From: Harmothoe impar
Taxonomy: Eukaryota > Annelida > Polychaeta > Phyllodocida > Polynoidae
Assembly (NCBI GenBank): GCA_947462335.1
Contig: OX381709.1
Location: 82,336,622-82,400,621, forward strand
Direction of reading: 5' to 3'
Length of the DNA: 64,000 nt
The position numbers and the translations under genes were made by a program. Under the pieces are notes generated by a model. It had not been told where the DNA came from. It saw only the letters and a list, made by a program, of their open reading frames with translations, and did not search any database. This document shows positions 14,222 to 27,199 of the stretch, piece by piece. The first letter of the stretch is position 1. Each line of letters starts with the position of its first letter.

Positions 14222-15480
14222 GCCATATTGATTCATGGATGAGCTGACACAGATGATTTCCTACTCCTCATAGCTCACTGTAATGACTCGTCATGTTGAA
14301 CATATCTATTTGATAGACTGTCATTGATCCCAGAGTTGTACCATACCCTCATTTCTGCTTTTATTTAGTTTGTAATGTCTGCCTGGGCTGTGACTCAATG
14401 GTCTGCTGATCAATCCTTTGTGTCAACATACAGTACAGGTCAACAGACGCCATCACAGTCTGCGCCCCCCCCCCCCCCCCCCCCCCACTGATCGTCCCAT
14501 ACTCTAACCATACTCCTCCATATCTGATACGTACCACCAATGTGTCTCTGTGTATAAACATGCAGTACGGGTCAACAGATGCCCCTAAAGTCTGCATCAA
14601 CCTCTGCCCATCCCATACCATACACTCCCCCTATGTGCTACTTATTGATTCATGGATGGCTGACACAAATGATTTTCTACTCATAGCTCACTGTGATGAC
14701 TTGTCGTGTTGAACACATATCTATTTGAAGGCCTGTCATTAACCACATGGTAGTGCCGTACCCTCATGTCTGCCTTTATGTAATTTGTAGTGTCTGCCTG
14801 GTTTGTGACTCAATGGTCTGCTGATCAATCCTTTGTGTCAACATACAGTACAGGTCAACAGACGCCATCACAGTCTGCGCCCACCCCACTGATCGTCCCA
14901 TACTCTGAACATACTCCTCCATATCTGATACGTACCACCAATGTGTCTCTGTTTATCAACATGCAGTACGGGTCAACAGATGCCTCTAAAGTCTGCATCA
15001 ACCTCTGCCCATCCCATACCAGACACTCCCTCTATGTGCTACTTATTGATTCATGGATGGCTGACACAAATGATTTCCTACTCGACAAGTACTTGTCATG
15101 TTGAACACATATCTATTTGAAGGCCTCTCATTAACCACATGGTTGGGCCCGTACCCTCATGTATACCTTTATATAATTTGTAGTGTTTTGCCCGGGCTGT
15201 GACTCCATGCTCTGCTGATCAATCCTTTGTGTCAACATACAGTACAGGTCAACAGACGCCATCACAGTCTGCGCCCACCCCACTGACCCTCCTATACTCT
15301 AACCATACTCCTCCATATCTGATATGTACCACCAATGTGTCTCTGTGTATCAACATGCAGTATGGGTCAACAGACACCTCCACAGTCTGCATCCACCTCT
15401 GCCCATCCCATGCCATACACTCCCCCTATGTGCTACTTACCACCCTATCAATTCTAGAGCTTGGCGATTATATATATGTC
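14222..15480 (+). repeat. Three tandem repeats of about 400 bp, with a poly(C) tract
   Basis: A unit containing GGTCTGCTGATCAATCCTTT and CAGTACAGGTCAACAGACGC recurs at about 14,400, 14,815 and 15,210. The first unit is interrupted by a run of about 22 C (14,465-14,486). The copy-2 counterpart (about 48,250-48,780) has fewer units, so the array changed after duplication. ORFs here have no independent support. Confidence 0.8.
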
Positions 15481-16512
15481 TAGCAAAGTCTACATCAATG
15501 ACCCTCCATCTCTGTCTGTGCGCATCCTTCCCTCCTTCACTTCCGCTTTCCGAACCCCGAACCGACCTCTTATCTCTTTTTGCCTTCACCTTTCTACCAT
15601 TTACATTGCCCCCATCACCTCCTTACCTCCTACACCTCCTCTCTGACTCTGTCCCCACCCTCTGCCGCCTTGGGTCCTATTTGTATAAACCCCTGGCTAA
15701 TGGCATCATACAGCTTGATAACAGAACGAACCCCAATCAGAGCCTGAGTACTTGCTCAAACCTCTCAGGCACACATCTAGGAGTACAAGACTTAGACTGG
15801 TCCTGCATAATGGGTGTCTAGGGACATTTTGTGTCCAGATTACCCATAGCAGGCTAGGCCTTAATACTGATATCTATCTTCAGTATCTACTGTCTGCATG
15901 GCTCTGATCAGCCAAATCTTAACCACAGAGTTATGCCTCAATGTGCTTTATTGAGCAATGCGGATGGTAGACAGGTGAACAGGTCATAGAGCTGCCTCCA
16001 AACTACCATCATAATGTGTGAATATATTGACAGTGGTTATCCGGGCATCATGGTCACTGTTAAGGTTAATTGGTTTCCACAGTATTCGCAGTGGTGTACA
16101 AGTACACTCTAGGGAAACTGATGTCCATAAACCTTTGGAGCCTCCTATACATATGTTGGCACTGATGTACCATGAAATGAAAGGCCCTCTCTCTACTGAC
16201 TATAAACCCCATAATGAGAAGTATGCATCACATCCCCAGCACCTCTTGGAGGTAAACGAGAGTGAATGGGGGAAGATAGAGTACAGTCAAAAGCAATGTA
16301 ATGTATAATGGATGAACGAGGCTGGTACATCTATTATGACACTTTTGTATCATCACAATCACAGCAGCAGTTGCTCAAGTTCTCATGACAGTAACATAGA
16401 GATAGCTGTAGTCTGCTGCGAATCACAGAGACAAAAAGCTTTATTCTACAATAAAGGCAGATTTGTCCACAAGAAAAGAGAAAAGTAGAAGGATGCATGT
16501 TAGATACCATCA

Positions 16513-16518
16513 CAGAAT
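16513..16518 (+). other. Unoccupied (empty) site matching the insertion point of element B
   Basis: GATACCATCACAGAATGCC continues directly into sequence that in copy 2 is split: GATACTATCACAGAAT ends at 54,553 and CAGAATGCTATC begins at 63,616. A single CAGAAT occurs here against two around element B. This is the pattern expected when a 6-bp target is duplicated on integration. Confidence 0.9.
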
Positions 16519-17355
16519 GCCATCACCCAGTACATCCTGTCTATCAATGACTCCCATGTGTCTGGGTTGTCCTGGCCTTATAAGGACCTTTATCTCCTCT
16601 TTTATGTCCCCTCTTTTCTCTGAGGACACAGACACATGTATTTCATCTGTAAATGTGATCTCTATATTCTCAATGAATATGCCAACGCTGGAATGGCAAC
16701 CATTATTCACTCTCATGTGTTTAGAAACAGGGATATTAGTCTGTATTGCCCCTATCAAAACATTTTTTTTTTTTTTTTTTAAACTGATGTTTTTTTAGGA
16801 GGTAAGAGTAAGGTTCCTGAGGATCCTGTTTGCATTGGGCTGCTGACTGTGCTGCTACTGAATCTTTGGTGATTACATATATCTGGGCGTACAAAGGCAT
16901 CACACCACTAATATTCAAACATTATCTTTTCACTTGTGCACTGCAGAATAAGATAGGTGGCGGCATGACAAGGGTTTGCAAAAACAAAAAAATGTAGATG
17001 TATTCATGACATGCATTTATATGACAGCAATGTATTGCCTATTCCAGACCATACATATCTCTGACTTTGCTCTACACTGTACCTTTTTCACTTTACCCTT
17101 TAAGAAATAACACTATGCGTCATGCATAATTTGCTGCAATAATGTTTGATTGGTTCATCATTGCAATCTCTAGGGAATGTATCAAGCATTTAAGGTTAGC
17201 CTGATGTACAAATGCAGAACTGACATTCATGGATACATCATGATAACAAAAGAGCATTGTACCCTAACTTTGAGCAAAGTAGTATCTACAGCACAAGTGC
17301 TACATATCAACAAAAATAATATGTTGTGTTTTGATTCCAAACTTCACACTTACAC

Positions 17356-17503
17356 CCCAGCTAACAAAAAGCATTATTTTACGTCAAAATAACTTTCTAA
17401 AACTGTACATAACGTTATGCCACAGTGAGGAGCCTTAGAGAAACGTTATATAAAGTTAAATAATGTTACAAAATGTTGTATAACGTTTTTTGTTTTCTGA
17501 GAC
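17356..17503. mobile_element. AACGTT-type MITE (CCCAGCTAACA end)
   Basis: About 148 bp opening with CCCAGCTAACAAAAA and ending TTTTGTTTTCTGAG. It contains TTTTACGTCAAAATAA, ACATAACGTTATG and ATAACGTT steps and is collinear with the elements at 25,708, 26,177 and 31,758. It has no coding capacity. Confidence 0.7.
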
Positions 17504-17504
17504 C

Positions 17505-20500
17505 CCTGTTACAAACCCCACTTTAAAGGGTTATGAAACAATAAACTCAGAAGAAGGCCATTAGTGGTGCCTAACCCTGAAGTGCGCAGACCCCTGGGTA
17601 CTGTGGTAGTTTATCATATTAAGTCCGTGACATGAGTGGGTTTTATTTTTTAGCGGACTCAATAAATTGGCTGTTGTGTCCTGCACCAGACAAAAACAGC
17701 ACACAAATTACCGGTGAGAAGTCTTTGTGGGATGTCATGTCTGCTCATTTTATCCATCATACAGCTTTTTACTGAGGAAGGTTTTTTGTTTAGGACAGGA
17801 TTATTTCATTTACTCAAGTCTGGCTCATGCTAGTCCACAGGAGGTAATGTCATAAAGTGGTGGCTGGTGTTTTTCACATCTCGACCTCAGTGTTTTTCTG
17901 TGTTCGAGTTGCAAATAATGTTGTATTGAAAACAGATATTTGGTCAGGCAGGAGGAAAGCTAGATACGAAACTCCATCTAATATATCTAAACAGATAAAT
18001 GATAAGTGACAGATATCTAAACACATAGGTAATGACACAAATTCAGGAGTGACAGCTACATCTTCTTTGAAAACAAAACACATTTCTTTGTGAGTGCTTA
18101 ATAGAGGTTTAAATCTTTGTGACTCTGTGGTGACCGTCAATGTTCCAACTCAAGTGCAATTGCTCTATTATCAAGCTAAAGAGAGGCTGCTGGGCAAAAA
18201 CAGTTAATCAGAGACTCATTTCCACTCATTCAGAGGACTCTCCCAGATTCTAGTCGTCAGTCTCCACTGGGGAAATTCACCTTTCAATATGGTACTCTGG
18301 CACTTCTAATAGCCAGACACTCACTGCACACAGGCAAGGGCCACGAACAGACAAAGATTGGTTGCCCTTTCAGTATTCCTTACAAACCTATGATGTGGGA
18401 TTGATTAGTGTCTTTCATGCATAGAAGTGTCTCATGGTAACATATGCTCAGCCAATCAGGCTCTCCTAGATCTATATGTATGATGTATACAAGTGCAGCC
18501 AATTTTATATTTGACTCATGCAATATGTGGACAGTGCACTGCTATCTAGTTTATATTTCATCAAAATCGCTCTGACAAAATTCAATATCTTTCTTTCAGA
18601 TTTTGGAGGACCTTGCAGGACGTACATCAAGATACTGGGAGTACTGCAGCACACAGGATATATATATTCAAGCCTCAGTCTTTGAGGAGGTGGCCAACAC
18701 TGGTTGACCTGACATTAACCTTGGAGTATTAAGCTGCTTGCCCCATGACCCCCTAAGGTGAGTGAACTTATGTTAGGTGATATACTTCTGCTTGAAAAAT
18801 GATGTAGTGCAGTGGTGTAGTGCAGCATATGGCCACTGTAGCCACTGTTGGCTAAACTATGTTATTTAATGCAGTAGGGATTGAGTAAAGACCAAACATC
18901 TGCCAATGAGTAATGCATCTGCTAGAGTTCTGAACCCAGCAGAGAGGAGTAAAGCCTGGTTGTGGTTGTATTTACACTATGTCTTAAATATGGTCAATTA
19001 GGCCATTACAGGGCTCTACATTTTGTGTAAATCGCCAAGCTCATGCAGTCTGCAGCTCCCCCTGTCTTCAGTATCAGGAACCTGATCAGGTGCAGACAGC
19101 TCTGAGGGTGGGGCCTGCTGAAAGGCTGATAACGCTATTGCATCTCATACCCCTATCTACCGTGTACATCTATCACCTTCAACACCTCCCTCTGCTATCC
19201 CCTGCATAGCATTGAAGAACATCTAACTGACATTTCCCATAGACGGACTTTCCAGATTTCCTTCTTGATTTTCTTTAAAATGTATTTTATTGCAAAAAAG
19301 TAATTTTCATAAGACATCGTTCAGCTATTTCCTCCCAATAAGCTCTCAGCTACTTCAACTTATTCATACGTGTATGTGCTCATCTCAGAGGCCTTAATTG
19401 GCAGAATTAATGGGTGCTTTATGAGACATCTTAGATTTCACTTTCTCATCATTAAGCCTTTTGACATGAGGGCACAAATCCTCATAATAGCCTGACATAT
19501 TTCTTTTAACCAATTATAAGCTGCGCTTTCAGGCTGTAAACAATCTAATTTGCACATGGGCCCACACCGCAGTGCTCAACTTTGTAACATTAATGCTTGT
19601 GACGTATAGTGAAGTAAGCTATTTCCGAGGGGTTGTTTCCCAAAGCTTTTCCCTATATTTCCTATTTTCAAAACTACATTTGAAAAAGCCTCCACATCAA
19701 ATGACTGGTAAGCTATTCATCACTAGTAAACTCTCCTGTACATTCCGTGACATCACCTCACCTCTTGTAGGACCTCCTGGCTGTAGGAGAGATAGATTGC
19801 ATCGCTGATGATTCACCAACCACATCAGTGTCTGACAACACCTGCATTCCCTGACAACACTCTGCCTCCCGCCCTGTGAGTTGTCTGTCTGGGGGCATGT
19901 GAGGAATGGTGTGTGGAGCGTAGTATATCAGGCAAAAAAAAAACCTGCTTTGGGAAGTCCTCATGGAACTTTCCCACACAAATTCCCTCACTATTGTGTT
20001 TGGATTCTGTACATTCCTCACCACAGAAGATGTAGTTGAGGGTGTGCTGATGCAGCTATAGAGGTGCCGACAGGTGTGCAGGTGGAGGAGGCGTTTTTCA
20101 TGGTTGCAGCCTGGGGAGTTGATATATAAATTTGCGAGTGTAAATGAAGTCCAGGTGACGTGGAGGCAGCTCGGAGCGGTGTGAGAGGCCTGAGCTCCGG
20201 GCGCCGAGTGTTATATACCCCTGCAGACTGGTCACCTGTCCCAATCCTCAGTGGAGTGGGGCTGGGCACCTGGCCCCGCTCAGGCGTCAGGGACAGGTAG
20301 GCATAGTCATTTATACTGCGCTTTACACGCATAATACTGATGTATTATACTTCCTATAACACCTCGTATAACCCTAGCCCCTACACCTACTAAGCTGAGA
20401 GGAGGAAAAAGTGACTCTGTACTTTGACTGGTGATGATCTTTCCTACACTACATTCTGAAATGGTCCCGGTTGAGTCTCTATATTGCTTTTTGACTCCTG

Positions 20501-21985
20501 ACTGGGCCTTATTACTCAGAAGGCTGGAGTGTGGGGTGCAGTGTATCATTGTTTATCTATGAGTGCTGACACAAATGGCGTATCTTAAAGCCAAAACAGT
20601 TTAGAGTCTTCTGAAGAAGTTGCTAGATATCAGTCTCCATGACAAATTTTACACCACATTTTTAGGTGTGAAGTTTCCTCTGATCTGAGAGTATCACCTT
20701 GGTGACCTAAGTGTTTATGAAGTAATGCCATCTGATAGTGTGAGGCCAAATCCGACAACCATGAACAGCCACGTTAAGAAGCTTGACATGGCATAAGGAC
20801 CAGCAGTTTCAGCATAGCTGTCACCTTTCACTTCGAATTGCCTCCTCAGATACCAAATCCTCTCTGATCCAGAGAGATCACCTGGGTGACCACAGAGGAG
20901 GTAATGCATCTTGTAGAGGTAAAAGGTTGACAGGTATCCATGCCTGAAAGAAACTCAGAGGGCAGGAGGACTACAGTACAGTGAAATAAAGAAAGATTTC
21001 TAGAGGCATTACTAGAAGGCAGGAGAGACAGGCAATGCTGCACTCTCCTACTAGATTCTAGCACTATTATACTTGGGAGAGAGTCCAGTTCTGCTAGACT
21101 ATTGGTGCCTTGGGAGAGAGTCCAGCTTTGCCAGACTCTTTTGCAAGTCTGGAAGAGTATAGCAGTCCTAAGCAGAGTCCAGCATTCCTAACCTTCTTTG
21201 AAATGTCTGACCCTGAAAACAGAGTGGTTCTATTGAGATTGCTGTAATCAGACTGACAATCACTTTTCTCTCTGTGCAGTTGGAAGATGTAGCACTTCTA
21301 ATGTGACCCTGCTCTGTAGCACATGAGCTGTTTGGCAGCAGGGTGTGATCTGTAGAGAAAGAGAATCCCATCCACACACCAATAAGGTTTCCGCTGTACA
21401 CAGATGCTGAGATCAATTCTGACGGTTGGAGCCTCCCAGAGCAGGGATTCCTATTCAAGTCAGGGCTGGTTACAGATCCAGAGGACCTTAGCAACCATAG
21501 TTTAACAGCAAGAAGAGACGATGATCAGATGTTTCTGAAGTCTGCTGGTATCCTAGGTAACACCCAATCACCACCTAGGGGGATGATAGTAGATGCTCAC
21601 CTGTTTTTTAGTTCTTGTTTTCGTACCTTGAAACTAGAGACTGCACTAAATTACTATATAGAATCTTACTTTGGGGATTGTTGCAATCACCCTATGATTG
21701 GATAACCTAAAATAATTCACATCATCGTTTATTTTCATTTAAGAAATTATCAAAGAGACAGATATTTAATATAATTTTAATTTCATAGAATACATTTCAT
21801 TTACAGTGTTTGTGAAGCAAGCATTTGCCAATCAAAAGCAGCTGAAAACATGATGAAATAATTCAGTTTATCAGTATTATAAATAACTTAAAACATTGTC
21901 TATATGTTCATCTAGTATAACACCTTGTCTAGACCTGGTGGGGCAGTGGGTATATGGAAGAACCGTGTCCAGGTGTAGTCTATCT
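17505..21985. other. Single-copy spacer between duplication copies
   Basis: No counterpart was seen in copy 2. It holds a possible exon (18,600-18,757) and direct repeats around 20,650-20,910 (CTGATC-GAGA-TCACC-GGTGACC variants). A stretch near 21,070-21,190 has GAGAGAGTCCAG and CAGACTCTTTTGCAAGTCTGG, which resembles the inverted-repeat element inside element B at 55,843-56,169. No convincing protein gene was found. Confidence 0.5.
18600..18757 (+). other. Possible exon of a host transcript (non-coding, UTR or terminal)
   Basis: A good 3' splice site (ATCTTTCTTTCAG, ending at 18,599) precedes 158 bp that end at a strong 5' splice site (AAG/GTGAGTG, 18,755-18,764). All three frames contain a stop, and the longest open stretches are about 35-43 codons. 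If real, it is a terminal coding or UTR exon or a long non-coding RNA exon. Chance pairing of splice-like motifs is a serious alternative. Confidence 0.22.
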
Positions 21986-23654
21986 AACACATAAACATTG
22001 TGCCAGCTTAGAGGCCCTTCTCTTGGTAGACTACAATGCCTAAATCACAGCCAATTCATTATGAATCCCAAGCTGTGAACCATGACAAAAACTGCCGTGT
22101 AAGCAGTAATTAAGTGTGATGGTTATATCTACTTTGCATGACTAAGTAAGGATATGATGTAGGGGTAGAGTGAGCACCATTACTCCTTATCAGCCTCCTT
22201 CTGTAGCTATAGACAAGGGTCCTGGTGGATGTAAGCGCTATGGGGGGTTTGTCAATAAGGCGAGTAAAAAAAAAAAAAAAAAAAAGTAAAGGGCCCATTA
22301 TATTCTAATTCATTCTAGTAAGTCTAATAGTTTCTAGCCATCAATTGATTAGGTTTGATTTGTAGTTGGAATGAGTTGTTATACCAGAGTGGGTAAATCA
22401 ATAAGGCGTCTTCAATTGACTGGATATCATGATCTATTGGGGCTAGAATAAGTAATATAAAGGGGCACACAAAATGGTTCCAGTGCGGCATGGACCCTAC
22501 CCCACAGGAAGAACATACTAGTGCCTCCTCAGGTCTGAATTACCTAGTCTGTGTGAGTATCAGATAAATTGCTGGTGTTTTAAGTACCTTATTATACCCT
22601 TATCATACAGCTCTTGAACAGCAATTTATAGCTCCTCTGTTACATTGTTACCATCAGGAGGTCTAATCACCAAGCACAATGCTCTGCCATACACAGTTAT
22701 AAGTAATTGTAGCTGAACAGTAGAATTTACTGCAGTTCCACAATATATACTATGGTATTAGTGCACATGGGGAGTAGAATCAACTGTTAGTTTAGCGTAT
22801 AAAAGAACTTCACTATTTAGAAATGCATGGTTTGTTTCACATTAATCCAATTCTACATGAATTCTACATTCCAACAATTTAATCAGACCACTGAATTGGA
22901 AGACAAAGAAGAAATTAAGATATTGTGTAGGGGTACTCATAGTTATGTAGAAAGGGTAAAACAGCTAAATCCAGATGGCACATGAATCTAAGCATAAACT
23001 AACATAGAACAAAAGTCTTTTGAACAAAGTTTTGACCTTTTCTATTGATGTTTCCCAAAACAGACCAGACACTGCTCTGAACTGATGATCCCTGTAGAGA
23101 AATCTCTCAGTCTGGCTTGACCTGAGAGGCCACAGTGTTCCTCCTAATAGGACATAATCGATTTAGGTTACAGTTGCTGGTTGGGACTGTCAGCAGTGGT
23201 AGAAATGTATTTGTCTGTCCCCTTCCAGGAGCCATAGATCAGTGTGCTGATGTGCTGATACAGCCCCCCTGCTTACTCATTGCCAACCCACTGTTTCGTC
23301 ATGAGTGGTAGCTTGGATTGTATCTTACAATGCATCATTTAATGTCTCATAGCTATGAAGGTGGAGTACGGTCTGTCAAGTACTCAAGTACTTGTAATTC
23401 ACTCAGTGGGCATAAACTGCAGTTCAACTTTGAATCAACATTGACAACCAGTCATCAACATTTATTTAATGTCCGGTGCCCGCTTGGATTTTACTGGTTG
23501 ATCTTTATGGTAGACGAATGGTCCATAAGAGAAAGCTCTTTTCAGGTTGAGGAGGGGCAATGGGTGCTATAGTACTGTACAGGAGGAATCGTGTGTACAG
23601 CCAAACCAAATTACTCATTTTAACGATTGTGCGCACAAATATATATATACATAT

Positions 23655-24178
23655 TGTAACGGGTTGACTATAAGTCTAACTGTTATCGTTGTATATCTAT
23701 TGTATGTTGTATGATGTAAAACAACACGGTTCTATTGTGTAAAATAACTGTTTTATTCATCTAAGTAGTGTCGTCGGTTCGTTACATACACCGACTCCTC
23801 TAGTTCTGTTATATACGGTAGTGTACCGGTACCACCTTCGGTTACCGTCGGTAGTTGTTACATAATCATTTTACATAACTAAACCTAACAGGTGGCGCTG
23901 CTAGTACGGTCACGTGGCCTACGCAGCGCTGTATATAAGACGGCTGCTTCCCCATTGGAAGTCAGTCAGGTTTGGGACTGTCGTGACATGACCACCCTGT
24001 GCTCACGGGCTTAACTCTATGCTGTAGGGTTGCCCACTGTATTAAATATTATCTGTTTTGATCTTGTATATCCGCTGGTTATACTTGTACTATAATACAC
24101 AAGAGTTTCCTTTATAATAAAGTCGCCGTATATTAAAGTCTAATTTACCTTGTCTGGTTTTTGTACTCAAGTGTTACA
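23655..24178 (+). mobile_element. Solo LTR (524 bp)
   Basis: Begins TGTAACGGGTTGACTATAAG and ends CTCAAGTGTTACA, giving TG...CA termini with a short TGTAAC/GTTACA inverted repeat. It contains a TATA box (CTGTATATAAGACGG, about 23,929-23,943) and a late AATAAA (about 24,117), the promoter and poly(A) layout of an LTR. No internal retroviral sequence or second LTR is present, so it is a solo LTR, probably Ty3-like. A clear target-site duplication was not visible next to the AT-rich flanks. Copy 1 lacks it. Confidence 0.72.
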
Positions 24179-24200
24179 ACCGTAGTAAGAGACCAACTAC

Positions 24201-24201
<1 letters not shown>

Positions 24202-24260
<59 letters not shown>
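24202..24260. repeat. (TA)n microsatellite
   Basis: Uninterrupted TA dinucleotides just downstream of the solo LTR. The Ile/Tyr ORF over it is an artefact. Confidence 0.95.
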
Positions 24261-24262
<2 letters not shown>

Positions 24263-25707
24263 GATAATGCAGTTGCATCACTGATAGTATGAGGTATGAC
24301 CTGGTGGTGTGTTCAAGGCCAACAAGTGGGTACTCATACAGCAGTCGGAGGCAAGCTGGGACAGATATACTCAACCTTATGTATAGAGTTGGCGGGGTTT
24401 AAGCAGATTTTAGCATAGAGTAGATGCCCCCCTCCCCTGTCTCTCTGTTACTGAACTGAATCCTTTCAATCCATTCACCTATGCTCTCTGTTATATAATA
24501 TGTCAGAGACCTTATGTAGTAACACTAATGGCACTGGTATTAAATAATTCAGTAGATAGATATACAACTTTGGACATGGATATATGTCACTGCATTAGGA
24601 GAGATGAAACATTTATATCAATTGACTATTATACTCTAGATAGGCTGTAAAAGCTAACCTTAGTTGCTAAATATGAACAGGGCTGCTGAATCTCGATATG
24701 GCTGCTGCATTAGTGATAGTAACAGCCACCAAAAGCTGATTTTGATCATTGCCGCACAATAGCCAGAAATCGTGAATACTGTTTAAAAGCCTGGCTCTTG
24801 GGTTATTAAAGATTAGAGATGACATCTAGGCTTAATCATTTTGATACCATTTTCAAACAAGTCATTTATTGAAGAGAACCCTTAACTAATAGCCTCTTCT
24901 TTGTAGCCTAATCCTTTTTTATAATTATACTGATTACCAAGAGTATGGTTGAGTAAGATTTATGGGATCCATGTGAGAGGTTTTTAAACATTTAAGGCAG
25001 ATTTTTGCCCAGAAATCACCTCCTCTGTGTTTTACTACCTCTCAGGTGTCAGGTCCTATCACGAATATATGAGACCTACATCTATAGTTAAATACCCAGA
25101 GGGGCTAAAACTGTCTAGGCGCATTAGTGCAATGTGCAGTGTTTTATCTATAGGCGCTAGATGATCCTCCCAGAGGGCCTGTAACTCAAGTAAATCTGGC
25201 TTGGCTTTCCTCTCTATACCCTGCATCTTCACTTTCCAACCCTTCTTGAGCGCTGTAAAGCCCGTCTGAAGGCAGGAACAAAATGATGTGTTTCAGGTAA
25301 CCTATCCAGGCCTAACATACCAGGCCTGACCTAGGTATGTTTACCGGTAATTAATGTTTTCAGGTCCATCACTATCTGTAGATGTGCTTCCTGACAGACC
25401 TGTATATCAGGAAGGAAAATCTGGTTGAGTTTTGCTTGGTCACTGCATTGTTTCCCACTTCCCTAATGCTCCCACAATTGATACTCCAAAAGCTTTGATT
25501 TTTAATCGTGAAGAATGATAATGGATCTATCAAATTAATAAATGGCTGTTGAATGGAGTTTGGATAGATACCAGTACGTAGCAACAGGCATTTAAAACAT
25601 ATAGATTTCCCCATCAGTTGTCTGTATAGCTCATTCCACTGGAAGTGGGAGACCTCTAACTCATGGAACATATTCATTTCTGAAATCTGTAATATTCAAA
25701 AACACAT

Positions 25708-25856
25708 CCCAGTAAACAAATAACGTTATACACCATTTTATAACGTTATATAACGTTATATGTCAACGTTTTTTTAAGGCTCTTTAGTATGACATAACGT
25801 TATGTAAAGTTTAAAACCTTATTTTGACGTAAAATAACGTTTTCTTGTTAGCTGGG
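25708..25856. mobile_element. AACGTT-type MITE, 149 bp
   Basis: CCCAGTAAACAAATAACG at the left and CGTTTTCTTGTTAGCTGGG at the right form imperfect terminal inverted repeats, and ATAACGTTATA palindromes fill the interior. The same spot in copy 1 (about 4,340, CAAAAACACTTGTG) is uninterrupted, which identifies it as a post-duplication insertion. It is non-coding. Confidence 0.8.
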
Positions 25857-26176
25857 ATGTGTTTGGCAAGAATAATGACTGTGTGAGTTGTTGATACAAG
25901 CTGAAAGAAGCATAGAGCGAGCCAACTTGGAAAGGCTCTATGGAAACTCTGAAATAAAGAGACTTGCCAGCAGGATTCAAGCAATTCAATATTGTTAACC
26001 CGATAAGGGGTGAATAATGTTTTAATGCACTATGCCCTTGGTTCATATTGCACCCCTGGTGAGTACCCTGCCAGGGCTACACTCATGCATCATGTTGAGC
26101 CTAGAAAGATATTGCATTCCCCAAGTATCAGCATAATGCATGAATGCAGCTGTGTCAAGTAGACTGACTGTGGCAT

Positions 26177-26321
26177 CCCAGCTAACAAAAAAAACGTTAT
26201 TTTACGTCAAAATAATGTTTTAAATTTTACATAACCTTATGTCATACTAAACAGCATTAGAAAAACGTTGACATATAACGTTATATAACGTTATAAAATG
26301 GTGTGTTATTTGTTTACTGGG
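26177..26321. mobile_element. AACGTT-type MITE, 145 bp, opposite orientation
   Basis: CCCAGCTAACAAAAAAAACG opens and TTTGTTTACTGGG closes the element. It is the reverse complement of the neighbour at 25,708 in layout (ACGTCAAAATAA near the left here). A second, larger element starts only 4 bp later (CCCAGG at 26,326), so the two form one compound insertion relative to copy 1. Confidence 0.8.
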
Positions 26322-26325
26322 TCAT

Positions 26326-27198
26326 CCCAGGTAACAAGAAACGTTAAGTGAACGTTGATCAACGTTCACTTTTAGTTAATTGGGCTAACGTTTTTTCATT
26401 TGCATTCTTTCAACGTTGCCTTAACGTTTTTGTGAATAACATTCTTTTAGACACGTTGGTTTGATGTTAGAAAACAGTTTGCAAACTAACGTTTTCCAGG
26501 TAACCTATATCTAACATTACTCAACGTTTTTTTGTGGACTCAAATCAACGTTTTTTTAACCAATTGGCTCAACGTTGATCCAACGTTTTTTTGTAACTCC
26601 AGTCCAACTTAACAGGTGGCAGTTCAGTATGTAATTGAAAGCAACCGATGATTGCACAGCAGTATCTGTCTAAGATAAGCTACAATAATGATACTTTATG
26701 AATATTTTCATCAATATTAATGACAAAATTGAATGTTTAGATATATCTAGGCTAAATATGTTGGACAAATTATGATATGATGTGTTTATTTTGATGGGCA
26801 TTATGTTAAACACCCATTTTGTAGCATTGTGAGAATCATATATAAAAAAATGCCTATACATGCCTGTGAATAAATACACTGCTCATAGAAAAGTAAAGGA
26901 TCTATGCAACTCTGTAAAGACTATGTAGCATACATGTACATCTACGGATGTATGGAAGACATAAGAACCAAAATAAGATAAAAGTAAATACTAAAAAGCT
27001 GTACATGGACCTATCTTTGCATTATGATGTGTGCATTAACTCAACGTTTTTTCACTCATAGCTCAACGTTTATTCAATGTTAATTCAACGTTGAATTGAG
27101 TCCACGAAATGGAGTTAGGCTAGATGCAAAATAAACGTTTTCTCACTCTGTAAATGGCGTTAAAATAACGTTTAAACAACCTCAGTTTGTTACCTGGG
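26326..27198. mobile_element. Non-autonomous 873-bp element, CCCAGGTAACAA ends
   Basis: Terminal inverted repeats CCCAGGTAACAAGAAACG and CAGTTTGTTACCTGGG (imperfect). The ends are rich in TCAACGTT motifs and the AT-rich middle has no meaningful ORF. It is a longer relative of the 145-150-bp MITEs and shares its first 100 bp with the fragment at 8,108. It is absent from copy 1. Confidence 0.75.
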
Positions 27199-27199
27199 A

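Larger units (their letters stand above)
600..17480 (+). repeat. Segmental duplication, copy 1
   Basis: Long stretches align collinearly with sequence about 21.4 kb downstream. Examples are 600-720 with 21,990-22,110, 2,860-8,100 with about 24,190-31,260, 8,206-9,530 with 31,290-32,790, 9,530-12,850 with 43,360-46,985, 14,210-15,880 with 48,250-49,215, and 15,960-17,050 with 53,985-54,553 plus 63,616-64,000. The copies differ by many substitutions and small indels, so the duplication is old. ORFs that overlap between copies are not conserved in frame (for example 4,271-4,543 against 25,819-26,046), which argues against coding function. The stretch contains simple repeats, MITE and SINE remnants and no supported host gene. 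Confidence 0.85.
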
